A stretch of DNA of 38,239 nt from Pseudoalteromonas aurantia (GTDB lineage: Bacteria > Pseudomonadota > Gammaproteobacteria > Enterobacterales > Alteromonadaceae). The position numbers and the translations under genes are program-made. Under the pieces are notes generated by a model. The model saw nothing but the letters and a program-made list of their open reading frames with translations, ran no database searches and was not told where the DNA came from. The stretch lies in contig NZ_PNBY01000044.1 of the NCBI RefSeq assembly GCF_005886875.1, forward strand, positions 1-38,239, given 5' to 3'. Numbering within the stretch: the stretch's first letter is position 1; each line of letters opens with the position of its first letter. Shown here one piece after another: positions 1-9,143 of the stretch.

Positions 1-426
1 AGTTCATGATCTTGCCCTGCTAATTTAAGTGAATTTAACCCATATTTGTGGGCCACATTATCACGCATATATCATTTAGGCCTTGAATATTATTTAATTA
101 GTTAAGATCTTTAAATAATTAAAACCAAACCCAATTAATTAATGAAAAATTTCATAAAAATAAGATTTTAGCCCATTTTAAAAAACAAAAAGTTAACACT
201 CGTGACTTTTAAGATAATCAAGTGTACATTACTCAACTTAAATATTATTTATATGTTAAAAGTAGATACTTAGAAGAGTGTCATTTTAAAAAACTGGGGA
301 TTATAACTAACAAAAACCTTAAAAATCTTTGTGCTGCAGGCTATTTTTTAACAAAACTACAATGCTCACTTTATGCGTTTTTAATAGCCGGTTAGTGCTT
401 ATAAACCACTGTTCTCATCGTAATAT
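1..426. other. AT-rich leader with no recognised gene
   Basis: No convincing coding frame on either strand. A short antisense frame at the right end only mirrors the ABC ATPase start. The region probably holds the 5' regulatory DNA of the ABC operon and perhaps the end of an upstream unit outside the window. Confidence 0.5.
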
Positions 427-455
427 TTGACTCAGATATATAAAAAGCACTTAAT
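427..455 (+). promoter_or_regulatory. possible sigma-70 promoter of the ABC operon
   Basis: TTGACT at 427-432 is followed after 17 bases by CTTAAT at 450-455, about 30 bases before the ATPase start. The -35 is good (5/6) but the -10 is poor (4/6), so this is tentative. Confidence 0.3.
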
Positions 456-485
456 GTGCATACTTTACAATAACAAGGAAGAATA

Positions 486-1172
486 ATGTTAAAAATGAAG
501 AGCCTATCTAAAGCGTTTCTTACGGATGCAGTAAAAACGCAAGCGTTACATCCCTTCGATCTTACCATTGAGCAAGGTGAATTTGTCAGTGTCATCGGCC
601 CATCAGGCTCAGGTAAAACAACCTTTTTAAATATTGCAGGATTACTCGAAGAACATTCGGACGGATTATATGAATTAGACGGGCAAGATGTTGCTCAATT
701 TACCGATAAAAAAAAGTCAGCCTATCGAAACGAAAAAATTGGATTTGTATTTCAGAGTTTTAACCTCATTCCCGAACTCAACCTCTATGACAACGTCGAT
801 ATGCCGCTACGTTATAGAAAGTTTAACCGTGATGAACGAGACAAGCGCATCATGCAAGCACTTGAACAAGTCGGGCTCGCAGGACGAAAAGATCATTACC
901 CTACTCAGCTTTCCGGTGGCCAACAGCAACGCGTTGCTATCGCCCGAGCCATTGCGGGTACCCCTTCCGTTATTTTAGCCGATGAGCCAACCGGTAACCT
1001 CGACTCGAAAATGGCAGAAGGCATTATGTCATTACTTAAAGACATCAACGCTGCGGGCACAAGCATTATCATGGTGACTCATGATAATGAGCAAGCTGCT
1101 CAGGCAAAGCGTATTGTGCAAATCAAAGATGGGCACTTGTCTGAATACACCCAACAAAAAGCGATAGCATAA
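486..1172 (+). CDS. MacB/LolD-type ABC transporter ATP-binding protein
   Basis: 228 aa, the usual length for a stand-alone LolD/MacB-type ATPase. It energises the two FtsX-like permeases encoded just downstream; the ATPase is cytoplasmic and would bind the inner face of the membrane. Visible motifs: Walker A GPSGSGKT (38-45), Q-loop glutamine near 90, signature LSGGQ (142-146), Walker B VILADE (162-167) and switch histidine H199. The ATG has an AAGGAAG-type ribosome site eight bases upstream. The next gene starts 12 bases after the stop, so the three genes form one operon. Family knowledge: such transporters drive periplasmic events (lipoprotein release, peptide or antibiotic export) rather than simple import. 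The substrate is not predictable here. Confidence 0.93.
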   Translation: MLKMKSLSKAFLTDAVKTQALHPFDLTIEQGEFVSVIGPSGSGKTTFLNIAGLLEEHSDGLYELDGQDVAQFTDKKKSAYRNEKIGFVFQSFNLIPELNLYDNVDMPLRYRKFNRDERDKRIMQALEQVGLAGRKDHYPTQLSGGQQQRVAIARAIAGTPSVILADEPTGNLDSKMAEGIMSLLKDINAAGTSIIMVTHDNEQAAQAKRIVQIKDGHLSEYTQQKAIA

Positions 1173-1184
1173 GGGTCATCAAGG

Positions 1185-2501
1185 ATGTACTTTTATTATT
1201 TCAAACTAGCCCTGCTGAGCCTGCGCAAAACACCACTGTTAACCCTGTTAATGATCGCAATGATAGCAATTGGTATCGGTGCAACCATGACCACTTATAC
1301 TATCAGTTATATGATGTCCAAAGACCCAATCCCCAGTAAAAGTGCTAACTTATACCAAGTTCAGCTTGATAGTTTAAATTATGAGTTTGCTGATAATGAT
1401 ATTTTGCCCAACACGATCGCATATCAAGACGTTCAAGCATTACTAAAATCGGATATACCAAAAAATCACGTTGCGCTAGGCGCTATTCAAACGGAGATTG
1501 GCTCTATTGATAATCCAAGTATAGAACGTCAAACTTTAGAAGTTCGTACAGCGACTAGCGACTTCTTTGCTATGTTTGAAGTGCCTTTTTTGCATGGTGC
1601 AGGCTGGAGCGAACAAGACGGCAAAGATGCAGCTCAAGTCGCCGTTTTAACGAAAGAAACTAACGGTTGGCTGTTCAATGGTGAGAACTCTGTTGGTAGA
1701 ACCTTTTACTTTGGTAAAGACACCTATCGAGTTATTGGAGTATTAGACGACTGGAACCCACTTCCTAAGTACTATGAACTATCTTATGCGGCGTTTAAAA
1801 AACCGAATGGTGTATTTATCCCCTTCAATACACAAATTAAAAACGAACTCCTCACTTTAAAGTTGATAAGTAATTACTGTTGGAAAGAGCCGGACGATCA
1901 ATCTTTTGCAGCTTTGCTCACATCAGAGTGTATGTGGATCATTTTTTGGGTAGAACTCTCCAATGCGCAAGACCGTGACCAGTATCAAGCATTTATTGAT
2001 AACCATGCGAAAGAGCAGCAAGCACTGGGCCGATTCCCACGTCGTATTTTCAATAAGCTATTACCGTTAAAAGAGTACCTGACCGACGAAGAGATTGTAA
2101 GCGATGACAGTAAAATGGCCGTGTGGTTAGCAGCGCTGTTTTTACTTGTATGCTTACTTAATTGTATGAGCCTTATGATTGCTAAATTTGATGCCAAAGC
2201 GGGCGAAATTGGATTACGCCGCGCTGTTGGAGCAAGTCAAAATGATATTATCAAACAATTTGCAATTGAGTTGTCGGTCATAGGCCTAGCGGGTGGGTTA
2301 CTTGGGTTATTATTTGCAAAACTTGGGCTCATGGCAGCAGCCAATACCTATCACTATTTACATTCAGGTTTGATGCAAATGAATAGCCAACTCCTTATGG
2401 GTACTGTGCTGTTGGCAGTTGTTTCGAGTTTACTATTTGGGCTTTACCCAATCACCAAAGCAAGTCGCATGCAACCCTCAAGCCAGCTGAAAAGCTTATA
2501 G
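1185..2501 (+). CDS. MacB/FtsX-like ABC transporter permease 1
   Basis: 438 aa. One N-terminal membrane segment (about residues 8-35, opening YYFKLALLSLRKTPLLTLL) is followed by a large periplasmic MacB-core-like domain (about 40-310) and three C-terminal segments (about 318-335, 355-385, 400-425). This is the typical MacB/FtsX topology. The C-terminal part carries the family pattern with GEIGLRRAVGAS, a coupling helix towards the ATPase. Third-gene spacing (10 bases to the next start) indicates translation as one operon. It is assigned as a permease half that pairs with the following protein; a homodimer cannot be excluded. Confidence 0.88.
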   Translation: MYFYYFKLALLSLRKTPLLTLLMIAMIAIGIGATMTTYTISYMMSKDPIPSKSANLYQVQLDSLNYEFADNDILPNTIAYQDVQALLKSDIPKNHVALGAIQTEIGSIDNPSIERQTLEVRTATSDFFAMFEVPFLHGAGWSEQDGKDAAQVAVLTKETNGWLFNGENSVGRTFYFGKDTYRVIGVLDDWNPLPKYYELSYAAFKKPNGVFIPFNTQIKNELLTLKLISNYCWKEPDDQSFAALLTSECMWIIFWVELSNAQDRDQYQAFIDNHAKEQQALGRFPRRIFNKLLPLKEYLTDEEIVSDDSKMAVWLAALFLLVCLLNCMSLMIAKFDAKAGEIGLRRAVGASQNDIIKQFAIELSVIGLAGGLLGLLFAKLGLMAAANTYHYLHSGLMQMNSQLLMGTVLLAVVSSLLFGLYPITKASRMQPSSQLKSL

Positions 2502-2511
2502 GATATGAAAA

Positions 2512-3714
2512 ATGCGTGATTTTTTACCTATCATAAAAACATTTAAAAAGAAAAAAACAGCCCCTATTCTATTGGCATTTCAAATTGCAGTGACCTTTAT
2601 GGTACTAGTGAATGCCATTTATATGATTTCTGAGCGAAATGAGTTAATTGCCCGCCCTGTTGGAGTCGATATAGCAAATACTCTGAGTGTCATTACCAAT
2701 TTGTCTGATGAACAAGGCGATTTAGTCAATCAATTAGAAGACGACTTAATTGCGTTAAAAAGTATTTATGGCGTTGTAAACGTAGCACCTATGACTGCAC
2801 TCCCACTTGAAGGCTGGGGCTCTTACTTAGATGTTAGATTCGACCCAGATGAAGAATATGTGGCATCTAGCGGCTACTTTGGTTCAAACGAGGATGTGAT
2901 TGACACTTTAGGGCTAAAATTGGTCGCGGGAGAAGGTTTTTCTGCTTCAGATATACAAACAACTGAGCTAAATGGAATACATAAATCAGCTAAAATACTT
3001 ATTACCAAAGCCTTAGCGGAAAAAATATCTCCAGATGACTGGAGGGCAATACTCGGTAAAAGTATCTATTTCAATAAAGAGCCTCATGAGGTAATCGGCG
3101 TAATAGAGCGACTACAAAATGCATGGAGTTCTTGGAGTATGGTTGAATACACGGTTATTTCATCAGTACGTGAAACTAACCATAGCCAACGCTATGTAAT
3201 TCGTGTAGAACCAGGTCAGATGGAGAATGTGATAAAAGCGATACCCGAGGTACTGCTCATACATGCTAATAAACGCATAGAAACGATTGAGCCACTAAGC
3301 GAAATAAAAAAGCGAAGTTATCAAGCTGATGTTGCAAATAACCAATTGCTAACATCAGTCTGTATTGGTTTAACCATCATTACCTTATTTGGAATTTTAG
3401 GGCAGGCTAAATTTACAATTAACAGAAGGATAAAACAAATTGGCACACGCCGAGCGCTCGGGGCCAGTCAATCTCAAGTGGTTGGTTACTTTATGTTAGA
3501 AAATGCCATCATATCAACAATAGGCGTCGTAATTGGAGTACTCGCCGCAATCATACTCAATAACCAATTTGTAGAGTTACTTTCAATCACTCCGGTACCT
3601 GTAAACTTTTTACTATTCGGTGCGGGTGCGATTGTATTACTGGGTCAATTAGCGGTAGCGTATCCGGTGAGTCAAGCAGCCAAAGTGTCACCTGCTATAA
3701 CAACGAAAGGCTAA
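2512..3714 (+). CDS. MacB/FtsX-like ABC transporter permease 2
   Basis: 400 aa, same layout as its neighbour: N-terminal membrane segment about 18-40, periplasmic domain about 45-275, three C-terminal segments (about 280-300, 325-352, 363-385). The coupling motif reads KQIGTRRALGASQSQ. The sequence is clearly different from permease 1, so the transporter is probably a heterodimer with one shared ATPase. No periplasmic adaptor (HlyD/MacA type) and no outer-membrane factor is encoded in this operon. A hairpin follows the stop. Confidence 0.88.
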   Translation: MRDFLPIIKTFKKKKTAPILLAFQIAVTFMVLVNAIYMISERNELIARPVGVDIANTLSVITNLSDEQGDLVNQLEDDLIALKSIYGVVNVAPMTALPLEGWGSYLDVRFDPDEEYVASSGYFGSNEDVIDTLGLKLVAGEGFSASDIQTTELNGIHKSAKILITKALAEKISPDDWRAILGKSIYFNKEPHEVIGVIERLQNAWSSWSMVEYTVISSVRETNHSQRYVIRVEPGQMENVIKAIPEVLLIHANKRIETIEPLSEIKKRSYQADVANNQLLTSVCIGLTIITLFGILGQAKFTINRRIKQIGTRRALGASQSQVVGYFMLENAIISTIGVVIGVLAAIILNNQFVELLSITPVPVNFLLFGAGAIVLLGQLAVAYPVSQAAKVSPAITTKG

Positions 3715-3722
3715 TAGCCAAA

Positions 3723-3750
3723 GCCCCTATTGCCAAAAAAGCATAGGGGC
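3723..3750 (+). terminator. hairpin after ABC operon
   Basis: GCCCCTATTGC pairs with GCATAGGGGC across a short A-rich loop with a single bulge. It starts nine bases after the permease stop. The T-run after it is poor (AAGTTGTTTG), so efficiency is uncertain. Confidence 0.6.
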
Positions 3751-4014
3751 AAGTTGTTTGTAAGCACTGTTAGTCAGCGTTAAATTGCCTTAGTTAATGC
3801 CTATACCACCACCCCTTCGTTACACCTACCGTGTTATAGGCGTTCTATATACTTTACGTAAATAAACCCGCGCTTACTTGACTGTAACATGCTCTTTTTT
3901 CTTCGCCTAAAGAAGCTGCCCTAATGCACATAGCTTAATTAAGAAAAGCGGTTCAGTGTTGGAATGGCCATAACAGCCGTATCATATTGGCAAAATCGAC
4001 AAAACAAGATTATA
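3751..4014. other. intergenic, no gene seen
   Basis: Short spacer between the ABC operon and the SOS promoter of umuD. No open frame with a ribosome site was found. Confidence 0.5.
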
Positions 4015-4030
4015 CTGTATATGTATACAG
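4015..4030 (+). promoter_or_regulatory. LexA box of umuDC
   Basis: CTGTATATGTATACAG matches the gammaproteobacterial LexA format CTG-N10-CAG with an AT-rich alternating core. It lies 18 bases before the umuD ATG, where a repressor would block transcription. This makes umuDC an SOS operon. Confidence 0.92.
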
Positions 4031-4048
4031 TAATTTAAGTGCGATTTT

Positions 4049-4462
4049 ATGAAAGTTATTCCTATTAAGGCGCAAGCCGGTATTACAGGTTTTGAATCTC
4101 CGGCCTCTGAATACAAAGAGCTTGGGCTATCTTTAGATCAGTTGTTAGTTAAGCACCCGAACGCTACCTTTATTGGCCTCGCCTCTGGTGATTCTATGCA
4201 AGGCGTTGGAATTTTTGATGGCGATGTACTTGTCGTTGACAGAGCTGTAGCACCGCAGCAAAACGATGTGATCGTTGCCAACTACAACAATGAATTTGTG
4301 TGTAAGCTGCTAGATATTCAGCATCGAATTTTAAGGTCTGCCTCGCCTATTTATGCCCCTGTAAATATTGGTGATTGTGATAACTTTCAGCTAGAAGGCG
4401 TTGTTGTCGGGTCCGTACGCATGCATCGAAACAATTCAGAGCTCTTCAAATGTATGCGCTAG
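4049..4462 (+). CDS. umuD: UmuD-like SOS S24 peptidase, Pol V accessory subunit
   Basis: 137 aa, the family's usual size. RecA-stimulated self-cleavage converts UmuD to UmuD', which joins UmuC to form the translesion polymerase Pol V. The serine nucleophile is Ser49 in ASGDSM and the general base is Lys86 in FVCKLL; the 37-residue spacing equals that of E. coli Ser60/Lys97. The usual Cys-Gly cleavage site aligns with T13-G14 before FESPASEY, and an A10-G11 pair lies just upstream, so the scissile bond is not the E. coli one. The N-terminal arm is about 11 residues shorter than in E. coli. The 3' end overlaps umuC by 13 bases. Confidence 0.93.
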   Translation: MKVIPIKAQAGITGFESPASEYKELGLSLDQLLVKHPNATFIGLASGDSMQGVGIFDGDVLVVDRAVAPQQNDVIVANYNNEFVCKLLDIQHRILRSASPIYAPVNIGDCDNFQLEGVVVGSVRMHRNNSELFKCMR

Positions 4463-5706
4463 TTGATGCCACCTCTTTTTATGCGTCTGCAGAAAAGGTT
4501 TTTGATCCAACGATACGCAAAAAACCCGTTGTTGTGTTATCAAACAACGATGGCTGTATTGTTGCTGCTTCACCTGAAGCGAAAAATTTAGGGTTCCCCA
4601 AATTCGAGCCCTACTTTAAATTAAAGCATGTACTCAACAAACATGGCGTTGTTATTCGCTCATCTAATTACGAGTTATATGCCGACCTGTCTGAAAAAAT
4701 GATGAACACAATTAACCAATTTAGCGATCAAAGCTATGTTTACTCGATTGATGAATCATTTTTAAAATTCGATGGCTACGCGTCTATTGTAGATAGTTGG
4801 TATAACTACGGGCACTTAATAAGACGAACAGTATGGCGTCGGACAAAGCTTCCCGTCGGCGTTGGATTTGGCCCCACCCCTACACTTGCAAAAGCAGCTA
4901 ATCACGCCGCAAAAAAGTTTACCGATGCAACGGGTGTCGCAGTTATTCATGATGAAGTAACACGTCAAGAGGTGCTATCGCGTATGGACGTTAGCAATGT
5001 ATGGGGTATTGGTCGGCGGCTAACTAAAAAGCTCGCATTAATGGGGATCAACACCGCGCTAGATTTAGCACAGCAAAGCCCAAAGCACATGCGCAGACAG
5101 TTTAGTGTGGTATTAGAACGAACCGTTGAAGAGCTTAATGGCCATCAGTGTTTAGAATGGGATCAGGTCAAACAGCGCAAAAAAGAGATTTATAGCACAC
5201 GCAGCTTTGGAGAGCGGGTTACCGACCCTTCAGCGTTAAAGGCGGCATTGGTAACCCACTGCTCTATTATTGCCAAAAAACTCAGACAACAACACTCTCT
5301 TACAAAACGTATTATTGTTTTTGCTCACTCTTCACCCCACGAAGACGGGTTCTTTAAAAAATCATTTATACAATCGTTTCCTGTCGCATCAAGTGACAGC
5401 ACGGTTTTGGCCAAAGCCGTCGAGCAAATTTTTGACAGCCTGTTTAAACCTGGAGTTAAATATTACAAAGCAGGAGTTGGCGCAATCGAACTAGAAGATG
5501 ATAACTTTCAGCAAGCAGATATGTTTAACGGATCTCAAGACAAACCACAACTTATGAAGGTAATGGACCAGATAAATAAGCGATATGGTACGACCGCGGC
5601 GCGGTTAGGTAGCGAAGTGCAAAGTACTGGTTGGACAATGAAGCGGGAGTATTTATCTCCGAGATATACCACTCGCTGGGCAGATATTCCCACGATAAAA
5701 TGTTAA
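4450..5706 (+). CDS. umuC: UmuC, catalytic subunit of DNA polymerase V
   Basis: 418 aa Y-family polymerase, close to the 422 aa of E. coli UmuC. The palm begins YALVDATSFYASAEKVF with metal ligand Asp6. The second catalytic pair is D101-E102 in SIDESF, exactly as in E. coli. A helix-hairpin-helix region (VWGIGRRLTKKL) and a C-terminal little-finger domain follow. It starts inside umuD (ATG at 4450), which implies translational coupling, and shares the LexA box. Role: error-prone bypass of DNA lesions in the cytoplasm during SOS. Confidence 0.95.
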   Translation: MYALVDATSFYASAEKVFDPTIRKKPVVVLSNNDGCIVAASPEAKNLGFPKFEPYFKLKHVLNKHGVVIRSSNYELYADLSEKMMNTINQFSDQSYVYSIDESFLKFDGYASIVDSWYNYGHLIRRTVWRRTKLPVGVGFGPTPTLAKAANHAAKKFTDATGVAVIHDEVTRQEVLSRMDVSNVWGIGRRLTKKLALMGINTALDLAQQSPKHMRRQFSVVLERTVEELNGHQCLEWDQVKQRKKEIYSTRSFGERVTDPSALKAALVTHCSIIAKKLRQQHSLTKRIIVFAHSSPHEDGFFKKSFIQSFPVASSDSTVLAKAVEQIFDSLFKPGVKYYKAGVGAIELEDDNFQQADMFNGSQDKPQLMKVMDQINKRYGTTAARLGSEVQSTGWTMKREYLSPRYTTRWADIPTIKC

Positions 5707-5952
5707 CCGTGGGACAGATTATTCACTGATTTAATTTACCGGCGGTGGTGTAATGGTTCCACCTCCAAAAACTGCAGATTATTACTCTTTGGATAAAGGC
5801 TTTATTCGCTTACCTCAAATAGGATTTCAAGATACAAAAACATTAGCAAATACATAAAACTAGCTCTATTACTGGCTTAAAATTAATATACCAAAACTAG
5901 AGGCTGTTGATGTATAAATTATCTTATTTTGGGGCTAATCTTTTTAATTAAC

Positions 5953-6972
5953 TTAAATAAATTGAGGAGTACTAGGAGAGTTCCCCCCACGGGTCACATA
6001 AAGAATTGCTTCGGTATCACGTATGTTTTCAAAACGCCTAACGGAGCTGATTGGCGTTGTGAAGTTATCTCCCTCTGAAAGCTCTATGCTTTCATTGCCC
6101 ACGGTGATTTTTACACTGCCCTTATGCACAAATATCACTTCTTCTTCTTGTCTTATATGCTCTGGTATTGACGCATTAGGCTGCATTTTTAATGCACGCA
6201 TAACAAAGCCATGTGACCAACCTAATCTTGATGATTTAATGTGCTCATTTTTGTTCTCATCGCCAATTAAAGCGGCTTCTTCAACGCCTGCAAACTTTGA
6301 TAAAACCGTATCATTTTGCCAATCAAATTCTGCACATCTGAGTATAATCGACTTTAACTCTTCACTTGTCACTACCCTATGTGATTCTATTTGCGCCTTT
6401 GTCGTCACTGACATGGGCTGCTTACCGGCAGGAATAGCTTCACCTTTTGTTTTATCTATTAGTGAGCCATCCGCCAGCAGAACTAATCCGTATTCTTTAG
6501 CCATGTCAAACACTGAGGGTGACCACAAAACACGACCAGGATCATCGCCCCCTAACACCGCATGAAGGTAACCTAAATCGTCTCTATTACCTTCTTTAAT
6601 ACCTTCAATACATTCAAAACCACGGAAAATATCAGTTGGGATAGAGATAACATCACCTGCTGCCAAAGCAACGTCACCATCATCTGCATTGACACCAGAC
6701 ATAAATCGCCATACCCCAGTATGAACAACAAAAACTTCCTCGGTTAAATGGCTATGTTGGGAGTTCAGACACCCTGCTGGTTGGCGCGCACCACCAATGT
6801 TAAAGCCATGTGGAATACTGATATGTACATGCTGCTCAGGATTTTCAGCAACCCCAGGGCCAATAATCGTAAAATTTTCTTTTTTATCAGAACCTGGGCT
6901 TCGGGTGTCAATAAAGGCACTGGTGCATGGAATAAGTGACTGATATCTCACAGCTCTGTTTTCAATTGTCAT
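5953..6972 (-). CDS. bicupin protein of the catabolic cluster
   Basis: About 339 aa from the ATG at 6972, which has AGGAG eight bases upstream; an in-frame ATG six codons earlier lacks such a site. Two cupin barrels are visible: one at about 70-125 (SQHSHLTEEVFVV, then GDVISIPTDIFRGFE) and one at about 268-325 (PEHIRQEEEVIFVHKG, then EGDNFTTPISSVRRFENI). Barrel 1 has an HxH-x3-E arrangement suited to a metal ion. Bicupins include ring-cleaving dioxygenases, isomerases and lyases; the exact reaction is not decided here. It lies 39 bases after the SDR gene on the same strand and should be co-transcribed with it from the operator-bearing promoter at 7774. Confidence 0.8.
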   Translation of the reverse strand: MTIENRAVRYQSLIPCTSAFIDTRSPGSDKKENFTIIGPGVAENPEQHVHISIPHGFNIGGARQPAGCLNSQHSHLTEEVFVVHTGVWRFMSGVNADDGDVALAAGDVISIPTDIFRGFECIEGIKEGNRDDLGYLHAVLGGDDPGRVLWSPSVFDMAKEYGLVLLADGSLIDKTKGEAIPAGKQPMSVTTKAQIESHRVVTSEELKSIILRCAEFDWQNDTVLSKFAGVEEAALIGDENKNEHIKSSRLGWSHGFVMRALKMQPNASIPEHIRQEEEVIFVHKGSVKITVGNESIELSEGDNFTTPISSVRRFENIRDTEAILYVTRGGNSPSTPQFI

Positions 6973-7011
6973 CGTCTTTGCTCCTGTCATTTATGTATTG
7001 ATCCGGTTGGA

Positions 7012-7755
7012 TTATTGGGCTGTCCAGCCACCATCCACTTTGATGCTTGTCGCTGTTACCATCGAGGCCAATTCACTCAGTAAGAACAAGCATGCATTTG
7101 CAACATCTTCAGTGGTTGCGAGTTTTTTCATGGGTATCATGTTGTAAACGAACTCTTTAAATTCTTCATTCTCTAACATAGGCTTGGTCATAGGCGTTAG
7201 AACAAATGTTGGACAGACTGAATTGACTCGTATTCCTAATGGGGCTAATTCAACGCCCATTGCTTTGGTCAAACCCTCAACTCCGTGTTTTGACATACAA
7301 TAGAGCGTTCTGCCTGGCGATCCCACATAAGCCATTTGTGATGACATATTCACAATAGCGCCACCGCCTGCTTTTTTAATGGGTGTCAATGCCGCCTTCG
7401 CAGTGCGATATAAGCTCTTTAGATTGAGATCTAGTACGATGTCTAAATCTTCATCCGCTTGATCAAACATATTGGCAACTTTATTGGTGCCAACGTTATT
7501 GACCAAGCCATGCAATTCGTTGAGAGATAAAACCCGATCCAAAAAATGGGGTGAGGTAATGTCTTCTTGCCACACTTGAATATGCGAGGGATGTTCATTT
7601 TGTAAAGCAATGAGGTCAGCCTGAGTTCTCGCAACTGCGATCACTTGTGCGCCGCATTTGGCTGCCATTAAAGCACACGCCCTACCAATACCTTTGCCAG
7701 CCCCCGTAACTAAGACCGTTTTATTAGCCAATAAACTCGAACTAAACCCATTCAT
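7012..7755 (-). CDS. SDR-family NAD(P)-dependent dehydrogenase
   Basis: 247 aa from the ATG at 7755, chosen because GAGGTG lies four bases upstream. A frame 20 codons longer exists but would run through the operator. Classical SDR features: TGAGKGIG (17-24) for cofactor binding, NNVG near 86-89, catalytic Ser138/139, Tyr152 and Lys156 (YCMSK). The C-terminus ends in the usual VDGGWTAQ-like motif. It oxidises or reduces an alcohol/ketone, probably on a degradation intermediate of the cluster. First gene of the leftward SDR-bicupin unit, divergent from the HisD-like gene. Confidence 0.9.
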   Translation of the reverse strand: MNGFSSSLLANKTVLVTGAGKGIGRACALMAAKCGAQVIAVARTQADLIALQNEHPSHIQVWQEDITSPHFLDRVLSLNELHGLVNNVGTNKVANMFDQADEDLDIVLDLNLKSLYRTAKAALTPIKKAGGGAIVNMSSQMAYVGSPGRTLYCMSKHGVEGLTKAMGVELAPLGIRVNSVCPTFVLTPMTKPMLENEEFKEFVYNMIPMKKLATTEDVANACLFLLSELASMVTATSIKVDGGWTAQ

Positions 7756-7773
7756 AAAACACCTCAATACTTT

Positions 7774-7787
7774 TGCATTCGAAGTCA
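7774..7787. promoter_or_regulatory. putative LacI-family operator between divergent units
   Basis: TGCATTCGAAGTCA differs at two positions from the palindrome TGACTTCGAAGTCA found elsewhere in this cluster. It lies 19 bases upstream of the SDR start and 78 bases before the HisD-like start, placed to control both directions, including the regulator gene itself. Confidence 0.7.
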
Positions 7788-7864
7788 TTATTAAGTACGA
7801 TGAATTCATAATCAAGAATTTTTGTTAATTTGTTCAATAAAAAAAACACCAGCAGGAGTCGATA

Positions 7865-9139
7865 ATGATTAGATATATCAAGAAAGGGCCTACATTAGAG
7901 GAAAAAGCAGAGTCAAACAAAAAGGTGCAAAAAATCGTAGAAGATATTATCGCTGATATCGAAAAAAATGGAGATTCAGCAGTCAGATCTTACTCAGAAA
8001 CCTTCGACAATTGGACTCCGAAGTCATACGGACTTTCAAAGTCAGAAATCAAGGCATGTTATGAGCAACTTGATGATCAAGTGATTGCTGACATTAAGTG
8101 GGCACAGCAGCAGGTACGCAATTTTGCACAAATACAACGAGACTCAATGAAAGATGTCGAAGTCGAAACTTTACCTGGTGTCACACTTGGCCATAAACAT
8201 ATTCCGATGGAATCAGTGGGCTGTTATGTACCAGGCGGCAAATATCCGCTCGTTGCATCTGCCCATATGAGTGTGGTAACAGCAAAAGTCGCAGGTGTAA
8301 AACGTGTGATTGCTTGTGCTCCCCCTTTTGATGGTAAACCTTCACCCGCTATCGTTGTTGCTATGGATTTGGCTGGTGCGGACGAAATTTACTGTTTTGG
8401 CGGCGTTCAAGCGGTTGCCGCAATGGCAATTGGCACAGAAACAATTGCACCGGTTGATATGATTGTCGGTCCAGGTAATGCATTTGTTGCTGAAGCTAAG
8501 CGTCAGTTGTTTGGTCGAGTTGGTATCGATCTCTTCGCTGGTCCAACAGAAACGTTAGTCATTGCAGATGACACCGTTGATGGAGAACTTTGTGCGGCTG
8601 ATTTATTAGGTCAAGCTGAACACGGCCTAAATTCTCCAGCAGTGCTACTTACCAACAGTGAAAAACTTGCTAAAGACACGGAGTTAGAAATAGCACGACA
8701 GCTAACAATTTTGCCGACTGCTGAAGTGGCAGGCCAAGCTTGGCGTGACTTTGGTGAAATTATCGTTTGCGATAACCATGATGAAATGCTTCAAGTTGCA
8801 AATGAGCTGGCCTTTGAGCACGTTCAAGTTATGACTGAAAATATCGGATATTATAAAGACAATATGCAAAACTTTGGGGCTTTATTTCTTGGTCCCGAAA
8901 CAAACGTATCTTATGGCGATAAATGTATTGGAACAAACCATACCCTTCCAACTAAAAAAGCAGCGCGTTATACTGGCGGCTTATGGGTCGGTAAATTCAT
9001 CAAAACCTGTACATTCCAAAAGGTCACACAAGCAGCATCAGTTGTCGTAGGTAACTATTGCTCACGTTTATGTGCTGTTGAAGGCTTTGCTGGACACAAG
9101 GAACAAGCCGATATTCGCTTAAGAAGATACGAGAAATAG
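7865..9139 (+). CDS. histidinol dehydrogenase-family dehydrogenase (HisD/HpsN-like)
   Basis: 424 aa, usual HisD length, ATG preceded by AGGAG. HisD-family enzymes oxidise an alcohol through the aldehyde to the acid using two NAD. The residues that matter are all present: zinc-type ligands Q250 and H253 (GQAEHG), catalytic E318-H319 (FEHVQ), D352 and H359 ([13 protein letters not shown]), and H411 (GFAGH). It is not in a histidine operon: its neighbours are a LacI regulator, a hydrolase and an aldolase. A catabolic polyol or hydroxy-acid oxidation, as by HpsN on dihydroxypropanesulfonate, is therefore more likely than histidine synthesis. The true substrate is unknown. First gene of a four-gene rightward operon. 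Confidence 0.9.
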   Translation: MIRYIKKGPTLEEKAESNKKVQKIVEDIIADIEKNGDSAVRSYSETFDNWTPKSYGLSKSEIKACYEQLDDQVIADIKWAQQQVRNFAQIQRDSMKDVEVETLPGVTLGHKHIPMESVGCYVPGGKYPLVASAHMSVVTAKVAGVKRVIACAPPFDGKPSPAIVVAMDLAGADEIYCFGGVQAVAAMAIGTETIAPVDMIVGPGNAFVAEAKRQLFGRVGIDLFAGPTETLVIADDTVDGELCAADLLGQAEHGLNSPAVLLTNSEKLAKDTELEIARQLTILPTAEVAGQAWRDFGEIIVCDNHDEMLQVANELAFEHVQVMTENIGYYKDNMQNFGALFLGPETNVSYGDKCIGTNHTLPTKKAARYTGGLWVGKFIKTCTFQKVTQAASVVVGNYCSRLCAVEGFAGHKEQADIRLRRYEK

Positions 9140-9143
9140 AGCA

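Noticed and set aside
392..595. 67-codon frame on the minus strand
   Set aside because: Antisense to the ABC ATPase start and without a ribosome site; a shadow.
5753..5857. 34-codon frame after umuC
   Set aside because: Too short, no ribosome site and no recognisable family; perhaps a remnant only.
6023..6565. 180-codon frame antisense to the bicupin gene
   Set aside because: The opposite strand has strong cupin motifs; this frame has none.
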